From contig NZ_CP109090.1 of the NCBI RefSeq assembly GCF_035917575.1, positions 7,130,001-7,194,000 of the forward strand: a DNA stretch of 64,000 nt, read 5' to 3'. A program made the translations under genes and the position numbers. The stretch is from Streptomyces sp. NBC_01788. Its GTDB lineage: Bacteria > Actinomycetota > Actinomycetes > Streptomycetales > Streptomycetaceae. Shown one piece after another: positions 36,702 to 46,700 of this stretch (the first letter of the stretch is position 1; each line of letters begins with the position of its first letter). Under the pieces are notes generated by a model. The model ran no database searches and was not told where the DNA came from. It saw only the letters and a list, made by a program, of their open reading frames with translations.

Positions 36702-37454
36702 TTACGTCACGGGCGCCAGGCGCCCGGCGATGTCCGTGACCACTTCGGCTTCGTGAGGCACGAGATAGAAGTGGTCGCCGGGGAACGAGTGCAGCTCGAA
36801 GGAGTCCGGGGCGGCGAGTTCGGACCAGGCCTGCACTCGGTCGAGTACGCAACTGTGGTCGTCCCGGCCGACGTACGCGGTGATCGGTGCCTTGACCGGG
36901 GTGGGATGCCCGGGGCGATAGCCCTCGATGAGCCGGTAGTCCGCGCGGAGGGCGGGCAGCAGCAGCTCACGCAGCTCGGGGATGTCGTACACCTCCGAGT
37001 ACACGTCTCCAAGCTGTCGCACGCGGGCGACGAGGGCTTCGTCGTCGGCGAGGTGGAGCGCGGTGTGTCCGGCGCGGTGGGGAGCGGCGCGCGCGGAGAC
37101 CAGCAGGTGCTGGGGGACGATGCCGCGGGCCTCCAGCCGCAGGGCCACCTCGTAGGCGACGCAGGATCCCATGCTGTGTCCGAAGAGCGCCAACGGCCGG
37201 TCGAGCCAGGGGAGCAGGGCGTCCTCGATCGCGTCGGCCAGGGTGGCCATGTCCTCGACGCACGCTTCGGCGAGCCGGTCCTGGCGGCCCGGGTACCGCA
37301 CGGCGAGCACCTCGATGTCCCGCGGCAGCCGGGCCGGCCAGTTGTGGAACAGCTGTGCCGTGCCGCCGGCGTGCGGAAAGCACACCAGCCGGAGCCTGGG
37401 CTCCTCCGCGCGCCGGTGGACTCGGAACCATCTCTTGTCGTCGTGGGCCGTCAT
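36702..37454 (-). CDS. Type II (editing) thioesterase
   Basis: 250 residues of the stand-alone thioesterase family that frees misprimed carrier domains in NRPS lines. Marks are LVCFPHAGGTAQLFHNW near the N-terminus, the nucleophile G-H-S94-M-G and a C-terminal FPGDHFYLVPH with the catalytic His. The ATG overlaps the stop of the 62-residue gene (ATGA), so the two are translationally coupled. It is the last gene of the NRPS operon. Confidence 0.92.
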   Translation of the reverse strand: MTAHDDKRWFRVHRRAEEPRLRLVCFPHAGGTAQLFHNWPARLPRDIEVLAVRYPGRQDRLAEACVEDMATLADAIEDALLPWLDRPLALFGHSMGSCVAYEVALRLEARGIVPQHLLVSARAAPHRAGHTALHLADDEALVARVRQLGDVYSEVYDIPELRELLLPALRADYRLIEGYRPGHPTPVKAPITAYVGRDDHSCVLDRVQAWSELAAPDSFELHSFPGDHFYLVPHEAEVVTDIAGRLAPVT

Positions 37455-37639
37455 GGCTGCCGGAACCCGTTGGTCTGCTTGGCATTGAGCTTGGAGAGGA
37501 AAGTGGGAAGCTGCTCCACCGCCCTCCTGGGGACGTACGCGGTCTGCACGGTGTGGCGCAGGCGATCGGTGACGACGAGTTTGTAGGCGCCCCCTTCCTG
37601 AATGAGCTCGGCGGAATACAGGGGCGTTCCATCGGACAT
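37451..37639 (-). CDS. Unrecognised 62-residue protein in the NRPS operon
   Basis: The frame encodes MSDGTPLYSAELIQEGG, then YKLVVTDRLRHTVQTAYVP and a helix RRAVEQLPTFLSKLNAKQ. ATG 37639 has GGAGG 8 bases upstream; an ATG at 37654 overlaps the preceding stop (TGATG) and would add five residues. Both ends overlap or abut neighbours, so it is a real coupled gene. I do not recognise the family. The size and predicted beta-then-helix content are loosely MbtH-like, but the MbtH signature is absent. Confidence 0.65.
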   Translation of the reverse strand: MSDGTPLYSAELIQEGGAYKLVVTDRLRHTVQTAYVPRRAVEQLPTFLSKLNAKQTNGFRQP

Positions 37640-37653
37640 CTGGCTCGCCTCCA

Positions 37654-38397
37654 TCAGGGTGCCGCCTTCTCCAGCCATGCCTGCCACTCCTGCGCGGCCC
37701 GCTTCTCGTCGACGGGGTCGGTGAACAGGTGGTGGCCGAGCCAGATCGGCCAGTTCCAGGCCTGCCCGTTGAAGAAGCGGTAGAGCCCGTCGTCGGTGCG
37801 AAGGCCGAGGAAGTCGCCACTGAGGTAGTCCACGACGGCGTCCCGCGGCCCGCCGAGGCCGTCCGGTACGCGGAAGCGCACCGTGTCGCCGACGGCGGTG
37901 CCGTGGGTGAGGCCGGCCTGCCGCAGCAGTGAGGTGAACACGTCGGAGTGCGCCGGCGGTGAGGGCCGGTCGGCCTTGACGTAGGTGGCGCGGTGCCCTG
38001 CGAAGTGGCGCAGGTACTCGGCGAGGCTGTGCTGGTAGAAGTCGACGTGTTTCCCGGCGGCGTCGGCGCGGGTGTCCCAGCCGCCGTCGACGGTTCCCTC
38101 ATGTACCCAGTGGATGCCCATGGAGAGGTGGGAGGCTCCGTCGTCCCGGGCCTCGATGGCGTAGCTGAGGGTGTTGGAGAAGCCCTTGCCGTCCTCGGAA
38201 CGGCAGGCGAAGCGGTGCGGCGGCTCCCATTCGACGACGGTGGCGTGGCCGCGGGTGACGGCGCCGCCGACGTGTGGCTCGACCTCCATGGGGTAGAGCC
38301 AGCCGAGGTTGCCCGCTCCGGTGGCGACCGCGTTCCAGACTTGTTGGGGCGTGGCCGGAAGGTCCTGTTCCCGGCGCACCCGGAATTCCCGGGTCAT
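37654..38397 (-). CDS. SRPBCC (AHSA1/START-like) protein of the NRPS operon
   Basis: 247 residues. The N-terminal half is a START-like domain (FRVRREQDLPATPQQVWNAVATGAGNLGWLYPMEVEPHVGGAVTRGHATVVEWEPPHRF). The C-terminal half (SLLRQAGLTHGTAVGDTVRFRVPDGLGGPRDAVVDYLSGDFLGLRTDDGLYRFF) looks like a second, degenerate copy. AGGAG precedes the ATG. It lies 34 bp after the P450 gene. In peptide and polyketide clusters such folds can bind or cyclise intermediates. Whether it does so here is unknown. Confidence 0.8.
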   Translation of the reverse strand: MTREFRVRREQDLPATPQQVWNAVATGAGNLGWLYPMEVEPHVGGAVTRGHATVVEWEPPHRFACRSEDGKGFSNTLSYAIEARDDGASHLSMGIHWVHEGTVDGGWDTRADAAGKHVDFYQHSLAEYLRHFAGHRATYVKADRPSPPAHSDVFTSLLRQAGLTHGTAVGDTVRFRVPDGLGGPRDAVVDYLSGDFLGLRTDDGLYRFFNGQAWNWPIWLGHHLFTDPVDEKRAAQEWQAWLEKAAP

Positions 38398-38431
38398 GAC
38401 GGTGACTCCTCGATCAGTGGTTCGCGGGTGT

Positions 38432-39667
38432 TCAGTAGGAGACGGGCAGCGCGACCAGGCGACGCTGCAACGGGTTGGGGCGCCACTCCAACTGGTCGGT
38501 GTCCAGGCGCAGGTCCGGCAGCCGGCGGACGAGTGTGCCGATGGCCAGCTCGGTCTCCAGCCGGGCCAGCGGCGCCCCGAGGCAGAAGTGGGGTCCGTTG
38601 CCGAATCCCAGGTGCCGGTTGCCGGCGCGGGTGAGGTCGAGCCGGTCCGGGTCCTCGAAGCGCTCGGGGTCGCGGTTGGCGGCGGCGAGAACCAGATACA
38701 CCAGGTCCCCGGCGGCCAGGGTGTGCCCGGCGAGTTCCACCTCTTCGGCCACGACCCGCACGATCGCCTGTGTCGGCGAGTCGTAGCGCACCAGCTCGTC
38801 GACCGCCTGTCGGATCAGCGTGGGATCCGTGCGCAGCCCGGCCAACTGGTCGGGATGACGGAGAAGGGCGAGGGTGCCGTTGCCGATGAGGTGGGTGGTG
38901 GTCTCATCGCCCGCGGTGATGAGCATGAAGCAGGTGGACAGGAGCTCGGTGTCGGTGAGGTGGTCGTCGTGCGCCTGGGTGGCGACGAGCCCGCTGATCA
39001 GGTCGTCCCCGGGGGCGTCCCGCCGCCGGCCGACCAGCCACATCAGGTACTCCTCGAACTGGTCCACCACCTCCACGGCCTTGTCGATGTCCTCCGTCAT
39101 CCGGCCCAGCGCACGGAACCATCCCTTGACACGGTCACGGTCGCCGTCCGGAATCCCGAACAGCTCGCAGACCACGGAGTGCGGCAGCCGCGAGGCGAGT
39201 GCGGCGATCACGTCCATCGACGGCCCCGCCGCCGACGCCCTGTCGACGAGCTGGTCGACGACCGCCTGGACGCGGTCCCGCAGCGCCTCGACACGCCGGA
39301 CGGTGAATGCCCTGTTGACCAGCTTGCGCAGCCGGGCGTGTTCCGGCGGATCGGTGTTGCTCATCACGCGCCCGAGCCGCGCGGTGAGCCGGCTGATGTC
39401 CCGCAGACTGCCGTCACGGGCACCCAGGGCGCGGGTCATCCGGTCGCGGTCGTTGGACAGCCGCAGGTCGCCCAGGGCCTGCTCGACGTCCGCGTACCGG
39501 GTGAGGTACCAGATGCCCTGCGGGCCGCGGTGCACCGGGGATTCCCGGCGCATCCGGGCGTAGAGCGGGTACGGGTCGCGGCGGAACTCCGCCGAGGCCA
39601 TCGCGGTGGTGATCTCCTCGGGGCCGGTCCGCGGACCGGCCGGGGGATGATCGGCGGTGGTCGTCAT
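38432..39667 (-). CDS. Cytochrome P450, candidate proline-residue oxidase for Ahp formation
   Basis: 411 residues, a complete bacterial class I P450. The I-helix is A252-G-D-E-T256, the K-helix E291-L-V-R294, and the haem loop FGNGPHFCLG with ligand C362. It follows mbtH with its own GGAG site and is the only oxidase in the operon. Given the Pro-activating fourth module followed by Phe, N-Me-Tyr and Val, its inferred job is C5 hydroxylation of the Pro residue. The resulting aminal opens and recloses on the next amide to give 3-amino-6-hydroxy-2-piperidone. Beta-hydroxylation of an aromatic residue is the main alternative. Confidence 0.9.
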   Translation of the reverse strand: MTTTADHPPAGPRTGPEEITTAMASAEFRRDPYPLYARMRRESPVHRGPQGIWYLTRYADVEQALGDLRLSNDRDRMTRALGARDGSLRDISRLTARLGRVMSNTDPPEHARLRKLVNRAFTVRRVEALRDRVQAVVDQLVDRASAAGPSMDVIAALASRLPHSVVCELFGIPDGDRDRVKGWFRALGRMTEDIDKAVEVVDQFEEYLMWLVGRRRDAPGDDLISGLVATQAHDDHLTDTELLSTCFMLITAGDETTTHLIGNGTLALLRHPDQLAGLRTDPTLIRQAVDELVRYDSPTQAIVRVVAEEVELAGHTLAAGDLVYLVLAAANRDPERFEDPDRLDLTRAGNRHLGFGNGPHFCLGAPLARLETELAIGTLVRRLPDLRLDTDQLEWRPNPLQRRLVALPVSY

Positions 39668-39673
39668 GACGGG

Positions 39674-39889
39674 CTACTCCTGACCGTCCATCGCGTCGAC
39701 GAGGCTCTTGGGCCGCATGTCGGTCCAGTGCTCCTCGATGTAGGCGAGGCACCCCTCGCGGGTGTCCTCCGGGTGGGTGACGGCCCAGCCGGCGGGGATG
39801 TCGGCGAAGGACGGCCACACGGAGTGCTGGTTCTCGTCGTTGACGAGAACGATGTAGCGGCCGTCGTTGTCCTCGAAGGGGTTGGTCAT
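39674..39889 (-). CDS. mbtH: MbtH-like protein
   Basis: 71 residues starting [19 protein letters not shown], with the signature Trp residues in [14 protein letters not shown] and the C-terminal W-x-D-M-R-P-K-S-L. MbtH proteins bind and activate adenylation domains. ATG 39889 has AGGAG about 8 bases upstream. A GTG at 39895 overlapping the NRPS stop is also possible. It directly follows the NRPS gene and should serve its A domains. Confidence 0.96.
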   Translation of the reverse strand: MTNPFEDNDGRYIVLVNDENQHSVWPSFADIPAGWAVTHPEDTREGCLAYIEEHWTDMRPKSLVDAMDGQE

Positions 39890-39891
39890 GG

Positions 39892-40707
39892 TCACTGCTC
39901 CTGACAGGTCGTCGGGTTCGGTGCGGTCCCGGTGATGTCCGCGATCTTCGCCGCGAGAATCGGGCCGATCTGGGCCAGGGACCCGGGTTGTGTCATGCGG
40001 TCGTGGCGGGTGGTGATGTCGTGGGAATCGATGCGCCCTGTGACGTAGGGCTGCCAGATGCCGGCGTTCGCCGAGTCGTTCTCCCGGTCGATGGTGGAGT
40101 TGAACAGCAGCAGGTCGCCGTCGAAGACGTCCGGCTCGTGTGCGAGTGCCAGCGTCGCGTTGTTGATCATGATGGCGACGACGGCTTCGATGTGGTGTTC
40201 TTCCAGGTTGGCCAGTGCGCTGCCGCGGCGCCGGAGAATCTCCATGACGTCCTGATGGGTCAGCGGCGCGTCACCCAGCTCGTCCGGGTCGCAGTCGGCC
40301 ATGCCGACCAGCACGTCCCGTTCGCTGGGCACGGGTGCCTCGTCGAAGGTGACGTCCTTGACCGGGTAGGCGTCGAGGATCGCCAGCAGCGAGGTGTGCT
40401 CGCCTCGGCCCTGCAGCTCCGCGGCGATCGCGTGGGCGATGAGGCCGCCCGCGGACCAGCCGAGCAGCATGTAGGGGCCCTCCGGCTGGATCCGGCGGAT
40501 CTGGTCGGCGTAGTCGGCCGCCATCTCCTGGTAGGAGGTGGGCCGCGGTTCGGGCCGGCCGAGGCTGCGGGCCTGGATGGCGTAGACCGGGTGCTCGGGC
40601 CCCAGGTGGGTGAGCAGGCCGCTGTAGCACCAGCTGATGCCGCCGCCCGGGTGGATGCAGAACAGAGGTGTGCGGTCCCCGGTGGTGCGCAGTGGCAGGA
40701 CCACGTC
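39892..40707 (-). other. NRPS C-terminal thioesterase domain
   Basis: Residues about 7708-7978: oxyanion region [13 protein letters not shown], nucleophile G-W-S7792-A-G-G, and the catalytic His probably in [11 protein letters not shown]. As the only release domain it should close the ring between the C-terminal Val and the Thr hydroxyl. Confidence 0.85.
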
Positions 40708-43700
40708 GAAGGCGTCCTCCGGGCCGCCCGTCGCCAGGCGTTCCGACAGGCCGGCGACCGTGGGCGCCTCGAACAGGGCGCGCAGCCCCAGCCCGATCCC
40801 CATGGTCTCCCGGATCCGGGAGACCAGGCGGGCGGCGAGCAGCGAGTGTCCGCCCAGGTCGAAGAAGCTCTCGTCGATGCCGACCCGTTCGCGACCCAGC
40901 ACCTCGGCGAACAGGCCGCACAGCAGCTGCTCCCGCGGGTTGCGCGGGCCGCGTCCCGGCCCGGACGCGCCGTACTCGGGGGCGGGCAGCGCGGCGCGGT
41001 CGAGCTTGCCGTTCCGGGTCAGCGGCAGCGAACCGAGGGGAACGAACGCCGACGGGACCATGTAATCGGGAAGGGCGCGCCGCAACCGTTCCGACAGGTC
41101 CGCCGGATCGGGCGCCGAGCCGGGCGCGGGTACCAGGTAGGCGACGAGCCGCTTGTCTCCGGGCCGGTCCTCGCGGACGACGACGGCGGTCTGCGCGATC
41201 CCGGGACAACCGGCGAGCACCGCCTCGATCTCGCCGGGCTCGATCCGGAAGCCGCGCAGTTTGACCTGGTCGTCGGCGCGCCCCGTGAACTCCAGTGTGC
41301 CGTCGGCCGACCGCCGGACCAGGTCCCCGGTGCGGTACATGCGGCTGCCCGCCGGGCCGAACGGGTCGGCCACGAAGCGCTCGGCGGTCATGCCCGGGCG
41401 GCTCGTGTAGCCGCGGGCGAGGCCGGTCCCGGCGATGTACAGCTCGCCGACGACACCCGGCGGGACCAGGCGCAGTCCCGTGTCGAGCACATGAAGGCGC
41501 ATGTTCGCCATCGGCTGCCCGATCGGCACGCCCCGCGTGGTGTCGGGTGGCGCGGTCATGCGGTGGTGGGCGGCGAAGGTGGTCGTCTCGGTGGGACCGT
41601 AGCCATTGACCACACGGATGCCGGGACAGGCCTCCATCACCCTCGCGACCGCCGTGGCCGACACCACGTCACCGCCGGTCCACACCTCGCGGACACCGGC
41701 GAAGGCGTCCGGCTGTTCTTCCGCCACGAGACGGAAGAAGCCTGCCGTCAGCCAGAGACCGGTCACCTCGTTGTCCGCGACCACCTGCCGCAGCGCCTGG
41801 GTGTCCAGCTGCCCGGGCGGCGCCACGACGATCCGGCCACCGCCGAGCAGGGGGACCCAGAACTCGTAGGTGGAGGCGTCGAAGGCCGTCGGGGAGAGCA
41901 GCAGCACCCGCTCGTGGGCGCCGCCGCTCCAGCAGGGGGCGAGGGCCAGACCCGCGACGTCGTGATGGGTGACGCCGATGCCCTTGGGCTGTCCGGTCGA
42001 GCCGGAGGTGTACATCACATAGGCCAACTGCTCGGGTTCGCCGTGAACTTGAGGATCGGTGGTCCGTGCCTCGGCCTGGTTGAGTGCGGTGAGTACCTCC
42101 TCGGTGAGTACCAGCGCGGCACCGGTCTCCCGCACGATGAGGTCGACGCGCGAGGACGGGAAGCGGGGGTCGAGCGGTACGTAGACGCCGCCGGCCTTGA
42201 CGATCGCCAGAAGCGCCACGACCAGTTCCGGGGAGCGCTCAAGCCGTACCGCCACCGCCGTCTCCCGCCGCACTCCCTGCCCGATCAGGGCATGTGCCAG
42301 GCGGTTGGCCCGCGCGTCGAGCTCCGCGTACGTGAGCGTGGTGGACCCGCAGACGACCGCCACCGCGTCCGGGGTCGCGCGTACCCGGGAGGCGAACAGC
42401 TCGGGCAGCCCGGCCTCGGGCAGCTCCACACCGGTGCCCTCGGCGAGCAACTGCCCGCGTTCTTCGTCGGACACCGTGTCGATCCGGCTGATCGGTTGCC
42501 GCGGGTCGGCGACGACGGCCCGCAGCAACCGGGTCCAGCGGGCGAAGAGCGCCTCGACGGTCTCCCGGTCGAACAGGTCGGTGGCGTACTCCACCGCTCC
42601 CAGAATCCCCGCGGGGCTGCCGTCGCCACCGTGCTGTTCGGCCAGGCTGAACGTGAGGTCCACCCGGGCCGTACCGGTCGGCGCCGCCACGTGTCCCACG
42701 TCCAGACCAGGCAGGGCGAAATCGGCCGCGGGGGCGTTCTGCAGGGCCAGCATGACCTGGAACAGCGGATGGTGGGCGAGGGAACGGGCCGGGTTGAGGA
42801 CCTCGACCAGATACTCGAACGGCACGTCCTGGTGGGCGTAGGCCGCCAGAGCGGTCTGCCGGACGCGGCCGAGGAGTTCGCTGAAGGCCGGATCACCGGA
42901 GGTGTCGGTACGCAGCACGAGGGTGTTGACGAAGAAGCCGACGAGTTCGTCGAGGGCCGGGTCGGTGCGGCCCGCGATCGGGCTCCCCAACGGGACGTCG
43001 TTCCCCGCGCCGAGCCTGCTGAGCAGTGTGGCCAGGCCAGCCTGCAGCACCATGAACACGCTCGCGCCGTGCGCGGTGGCCAGCTCCCGCAGCCCCTGGT
43101 GGAGTTCGGCGTCCATCCGCACCGCCAGCTGACCGCCGCGGTGCGAGGCGTTCGCGGGGCGCGGCCGGTCGGCCGGCAGCGTGATCTGCTCGGGCAGGCC
43201 CGCCAACGCCTCGGTCCAGTAACCGAGTTGCGTGGCGAAGCGGCTGTCGGCGTCGGATGCCTCACCGAGCAGTTCCCGCTGCCACACCGTGTAGTCGGCG
43301 TACTGCACGGGCAGCGGCGGCCATGCGGGCTCCTCGCCCCGGCACCGTGCCGCGTAGGCCGTGGCCAGGTCCCGTGAGAGCGGGCCCATGGACCAGCCGT
43401 CGCTCGCGATGTGATGCACCACGACCAGGAGAACGTGCTCTTCGGGCGCCAGCGCGAACAGCTCTGCCCGGAGCGGTGGTTCGGCGTCGAGGCCGAACCC
43501 GCGCCCGGCCGCCCGCGCCAGCCGTTCGAGCAGCCCGGCCTCGTCGGTGTCGGTCACCGGCAGGCTCGGACGGGCCTCCGACGGGGTGAGTACGTGCTGG
43601 TAGGGGACCCCGCCCTCGGCGCGGAAGACGGTACGCAGGCTCTCGTGCCGGGCCACCACGTCCGCCAGCGACTCCCGCAGCGCCCGCCGGTCGAGCGTGC

Positions 43701-46700
43701 CGGTCAGCCGCAGCGCGAGCGGCATGTTGTACGTGCCGCTCGGCCCGTCCATCTCGTGCAGGAACCACAGGCGGCGCTGCGCGTGGGACAGCGGCACCCG
43801 ACCGGGGCGCGGGCGGGGGGTCAGCATGGGCCTGGCCGCCCGTCCGGCCTCGTCCAGCCGCTGCGCGAGACCGGCCACGCTCGGCGTCTCGAACAGGACC
43901 CGTACGTCGAGTTCGACGCCGAGGACGGCCCGGACGCGGGAGACCAGGCGGGTGGCCAGAAGGGAGTGTCCGCCCAGGTCGAAGAAGTTGTCGTCGACCC
44001 CGACCCGTGGCAGACCGAGGACGTTCGCGAAGAGCTCCGCGAGGAGCTGCTCCTGCGGGGTGCGGGGGGCCCTGCTGGAAGCCGTGGAGCCGAGGTCCGG
44101 CGCGGGCAGGGCGGCGCGGTCGAGCTTTCCGCCCGCGGTCAGAGGCAGCGCGCCCAGCGCGACGAACGCGGAGGGTACGAGGTGGTCGGGCAGCCGGTCC
44201 CGCAACCAGTCCCGCACCTCGGCCATGAGGGCGCCGGTGGCGCGGACCCCGGCCGGATCGTTGGTCAGCGACGTCGACTGCACACCACGCCGGGCGGGCC
44301 GGTACAGCCCGTCCGGTACGCCCGACGGCAGCCGCGACAGGTCGGCGAAGACCACGTCCATCGCGTCGTCCGCCGTGCCGGACCAGGTCACGCCGACCCA
44401 GCGGCCGTACTCGGCACCGAGCGCGTGGAACTCCTCCGGGTCCGGGCCGTCGTCGCCGTCCACCGCGTGGAGGCGTGCCAGCAGCTCGGGCAGCGGGGTG
44501 TCGCCGGTCCGCACGGCTCGCGCGATGGCGGCCTCCCGGGCGACGCGGCCGTTCGGCACATCGGTGACCCGCAGCACGGCCGGGTCTTGCTCGGCGAGGC
44601 GTCCGCGCAGGGTGTCCAGGCCGTCCCATGCCACCTCGGTCCGCACTTCGAGCGGGAGCGGGGCGACCGGCTGCTTGTGCAGGGTGACGTCGTAGCGGTA
44701 CCGGGTCAGCTCGTTGTGGTGGAGGCCGCGTTTGAGCTGGACGGTGACGGCGCCCAGGCCGTCGACGCGGTCGTGCAGGGCGGTGAAGTAGTCCGGATCG
44801 ACCAGGAGTTCCTTCTCGACCCGCACTCCCCGCTCCACCGCGCCGCGCACCGCGGCGAGATCCGTGTCCGGGTCCGCCTTGTGCAGCTGCACGGCGGTGG
44901 TCAGCGACCGCAGCAGCCGTAGATTGCGGACGTCTCCGACGAACAGGGTTCCGCCGGGAGCCAGAAGTCCCATCAGCCGGTCGACGACCTCGGCCAGATA
45001 CGCGGCGGTCGGGAAGTACTGGACGACGGAGTTGACCACGATCGTGTCGAAGGTGCCGGCCGGCAGCCCTTCGGTGTCGTGCGCGGGCTGCGTCCGCAGC
45101 ACGACCCGTTCCGCCAGGCCGGGTGAGCGCTTCACGTGGTGCGTGAGTGCGTCGACGGCCGTGGCGGAGAAGTCCGTGGCCCAGTACGTCTCACATTCCG
45201 GGGCGAGTTGTGAGAGCAGCAGGCCGGTGCCGGCACCGACCTCCAGCACCCGGCGGGGACGCAGGGCCCGGATGCGCTCCACGGTCGCGTCACGCCACTC
45301 CCGCATCTGCTCGACGGGGATCGACTCGGCGTCGTAACTGCTGTTCCAGCCGGTGAAGTTCTGCCCGAACGAGACTTCGCCCGCGGTGACGGGCAGTGCG
45401 TCGTAGATCTCCCGCCACTCGCCCACATGGTCCTGTTCGACGCCGTGGTCGCGGACGGGCTGTGCGCCGTGTCGGGCCACCACGTAGGCGACGAGCTGCT
45501 TGTCCTCGGCGCGGTCCTGGCGGGCGATCACGGCTGCCTGGGCGACGTCGGGGTGGGTGGTGAGTACGGCCTCGATCTCGCCGGGTTCGATGCGGAAGCC
45601 GCGGACCTTGACCTGTTGGTCGGCTCGGGTGATGTATTCGAGGTTGCCGTCGGTGCGTCGGCGTACGAGGTCGCCGGTGCGGTACATGCGGGTGCCTGCG
45701 GGGCCGTGCGGGTCGGCGAGGAAGCGTTCGGCGGTGAGTGCTGGGCGGTTGAGGTAGCCGCGGGCCAGTCCGGCGCCGGCCACGTACAGTTCGCCGGGGA
45801 CGCCTGCTGGTACGGGTTGCAGGTGTTCGTCGAGTACGTAGACCCGGGTGTTGGCGATGGGGCGGCCGATCGAGGGTGCCTGATCGCAGGGGGCCAGCGG
45901 TTGGCTCATCGTGGCGCAAACGGTGGTTTCGGTCGGTCCGTACGCGTTGATCATGCGTCGGCCGGGCGCCCACCGCGCCACCAGCTCCGGAGAGCACGCC
46001 TCACCGGCCACGACCAGCGTCGACACCGACAGCGCGCCCTCCGGTACGGCGGCGAGTACCGAGGGCACCAGCGTCACGTGTGTCACTTCGGCGGCGGGGT
46101 CGGTCAGGGCCGACAGTGGCGATCCGGTGTGCGGCAGCACCAGCGTGGCGCCGGTCAGCAGCGAGGTGAAGAGCTCCGACACCGACGCGTCGAAGCTGGG
46201 TGAGGCGAACTGCAGCACACGGCTGCGCGTGTCGATGGCGAACCGCTCCACCTGCGCCGCGACGAGGCTGGTGACACCCGCGTGGCTGACCACGACGCCC
46301 TTGGGGCGGCCGGTCGAACCGGAGGTGTAGATCACGTACGCGGGATGGCGCGGGTCAAGCCTCACGGCCGGGTCGGTGTCGGGCCTGCCGTCGGCGGTGA
46401 CCACGGTGGGGTCGTCCACGACCAGCACAGGCTTGGCGTCGTCCAGCATCAGCGCGATCCGTGACTGCGGATACCCGGGATCGACCGGCAGATACGCGGC
46501 TCCCGCCTTCATCACGCCGAGCGTCGCCACCACCAGTTCCACCGAGCGTGGCAGCACCAGGGCCACGACCTGCTCGGGGCGCACACCTCGCGCGATCAGC
46601 TCGTGTGCGAACCGGTTCGCCCGGGCGTTCAACTCGATGTAGGTGAGCGTGGTTTCACCGGCCACCAGGGCCACCGCGTCCGGTGTCGCCCGGACCTGTG

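Noticed and set aside
37451..37687. 78-residue start for the small NRPS-operon gene
   Set aside because: The first 16 codons overlap the SRPBCC gene; GGAGG is best spaced for ATG 37639.
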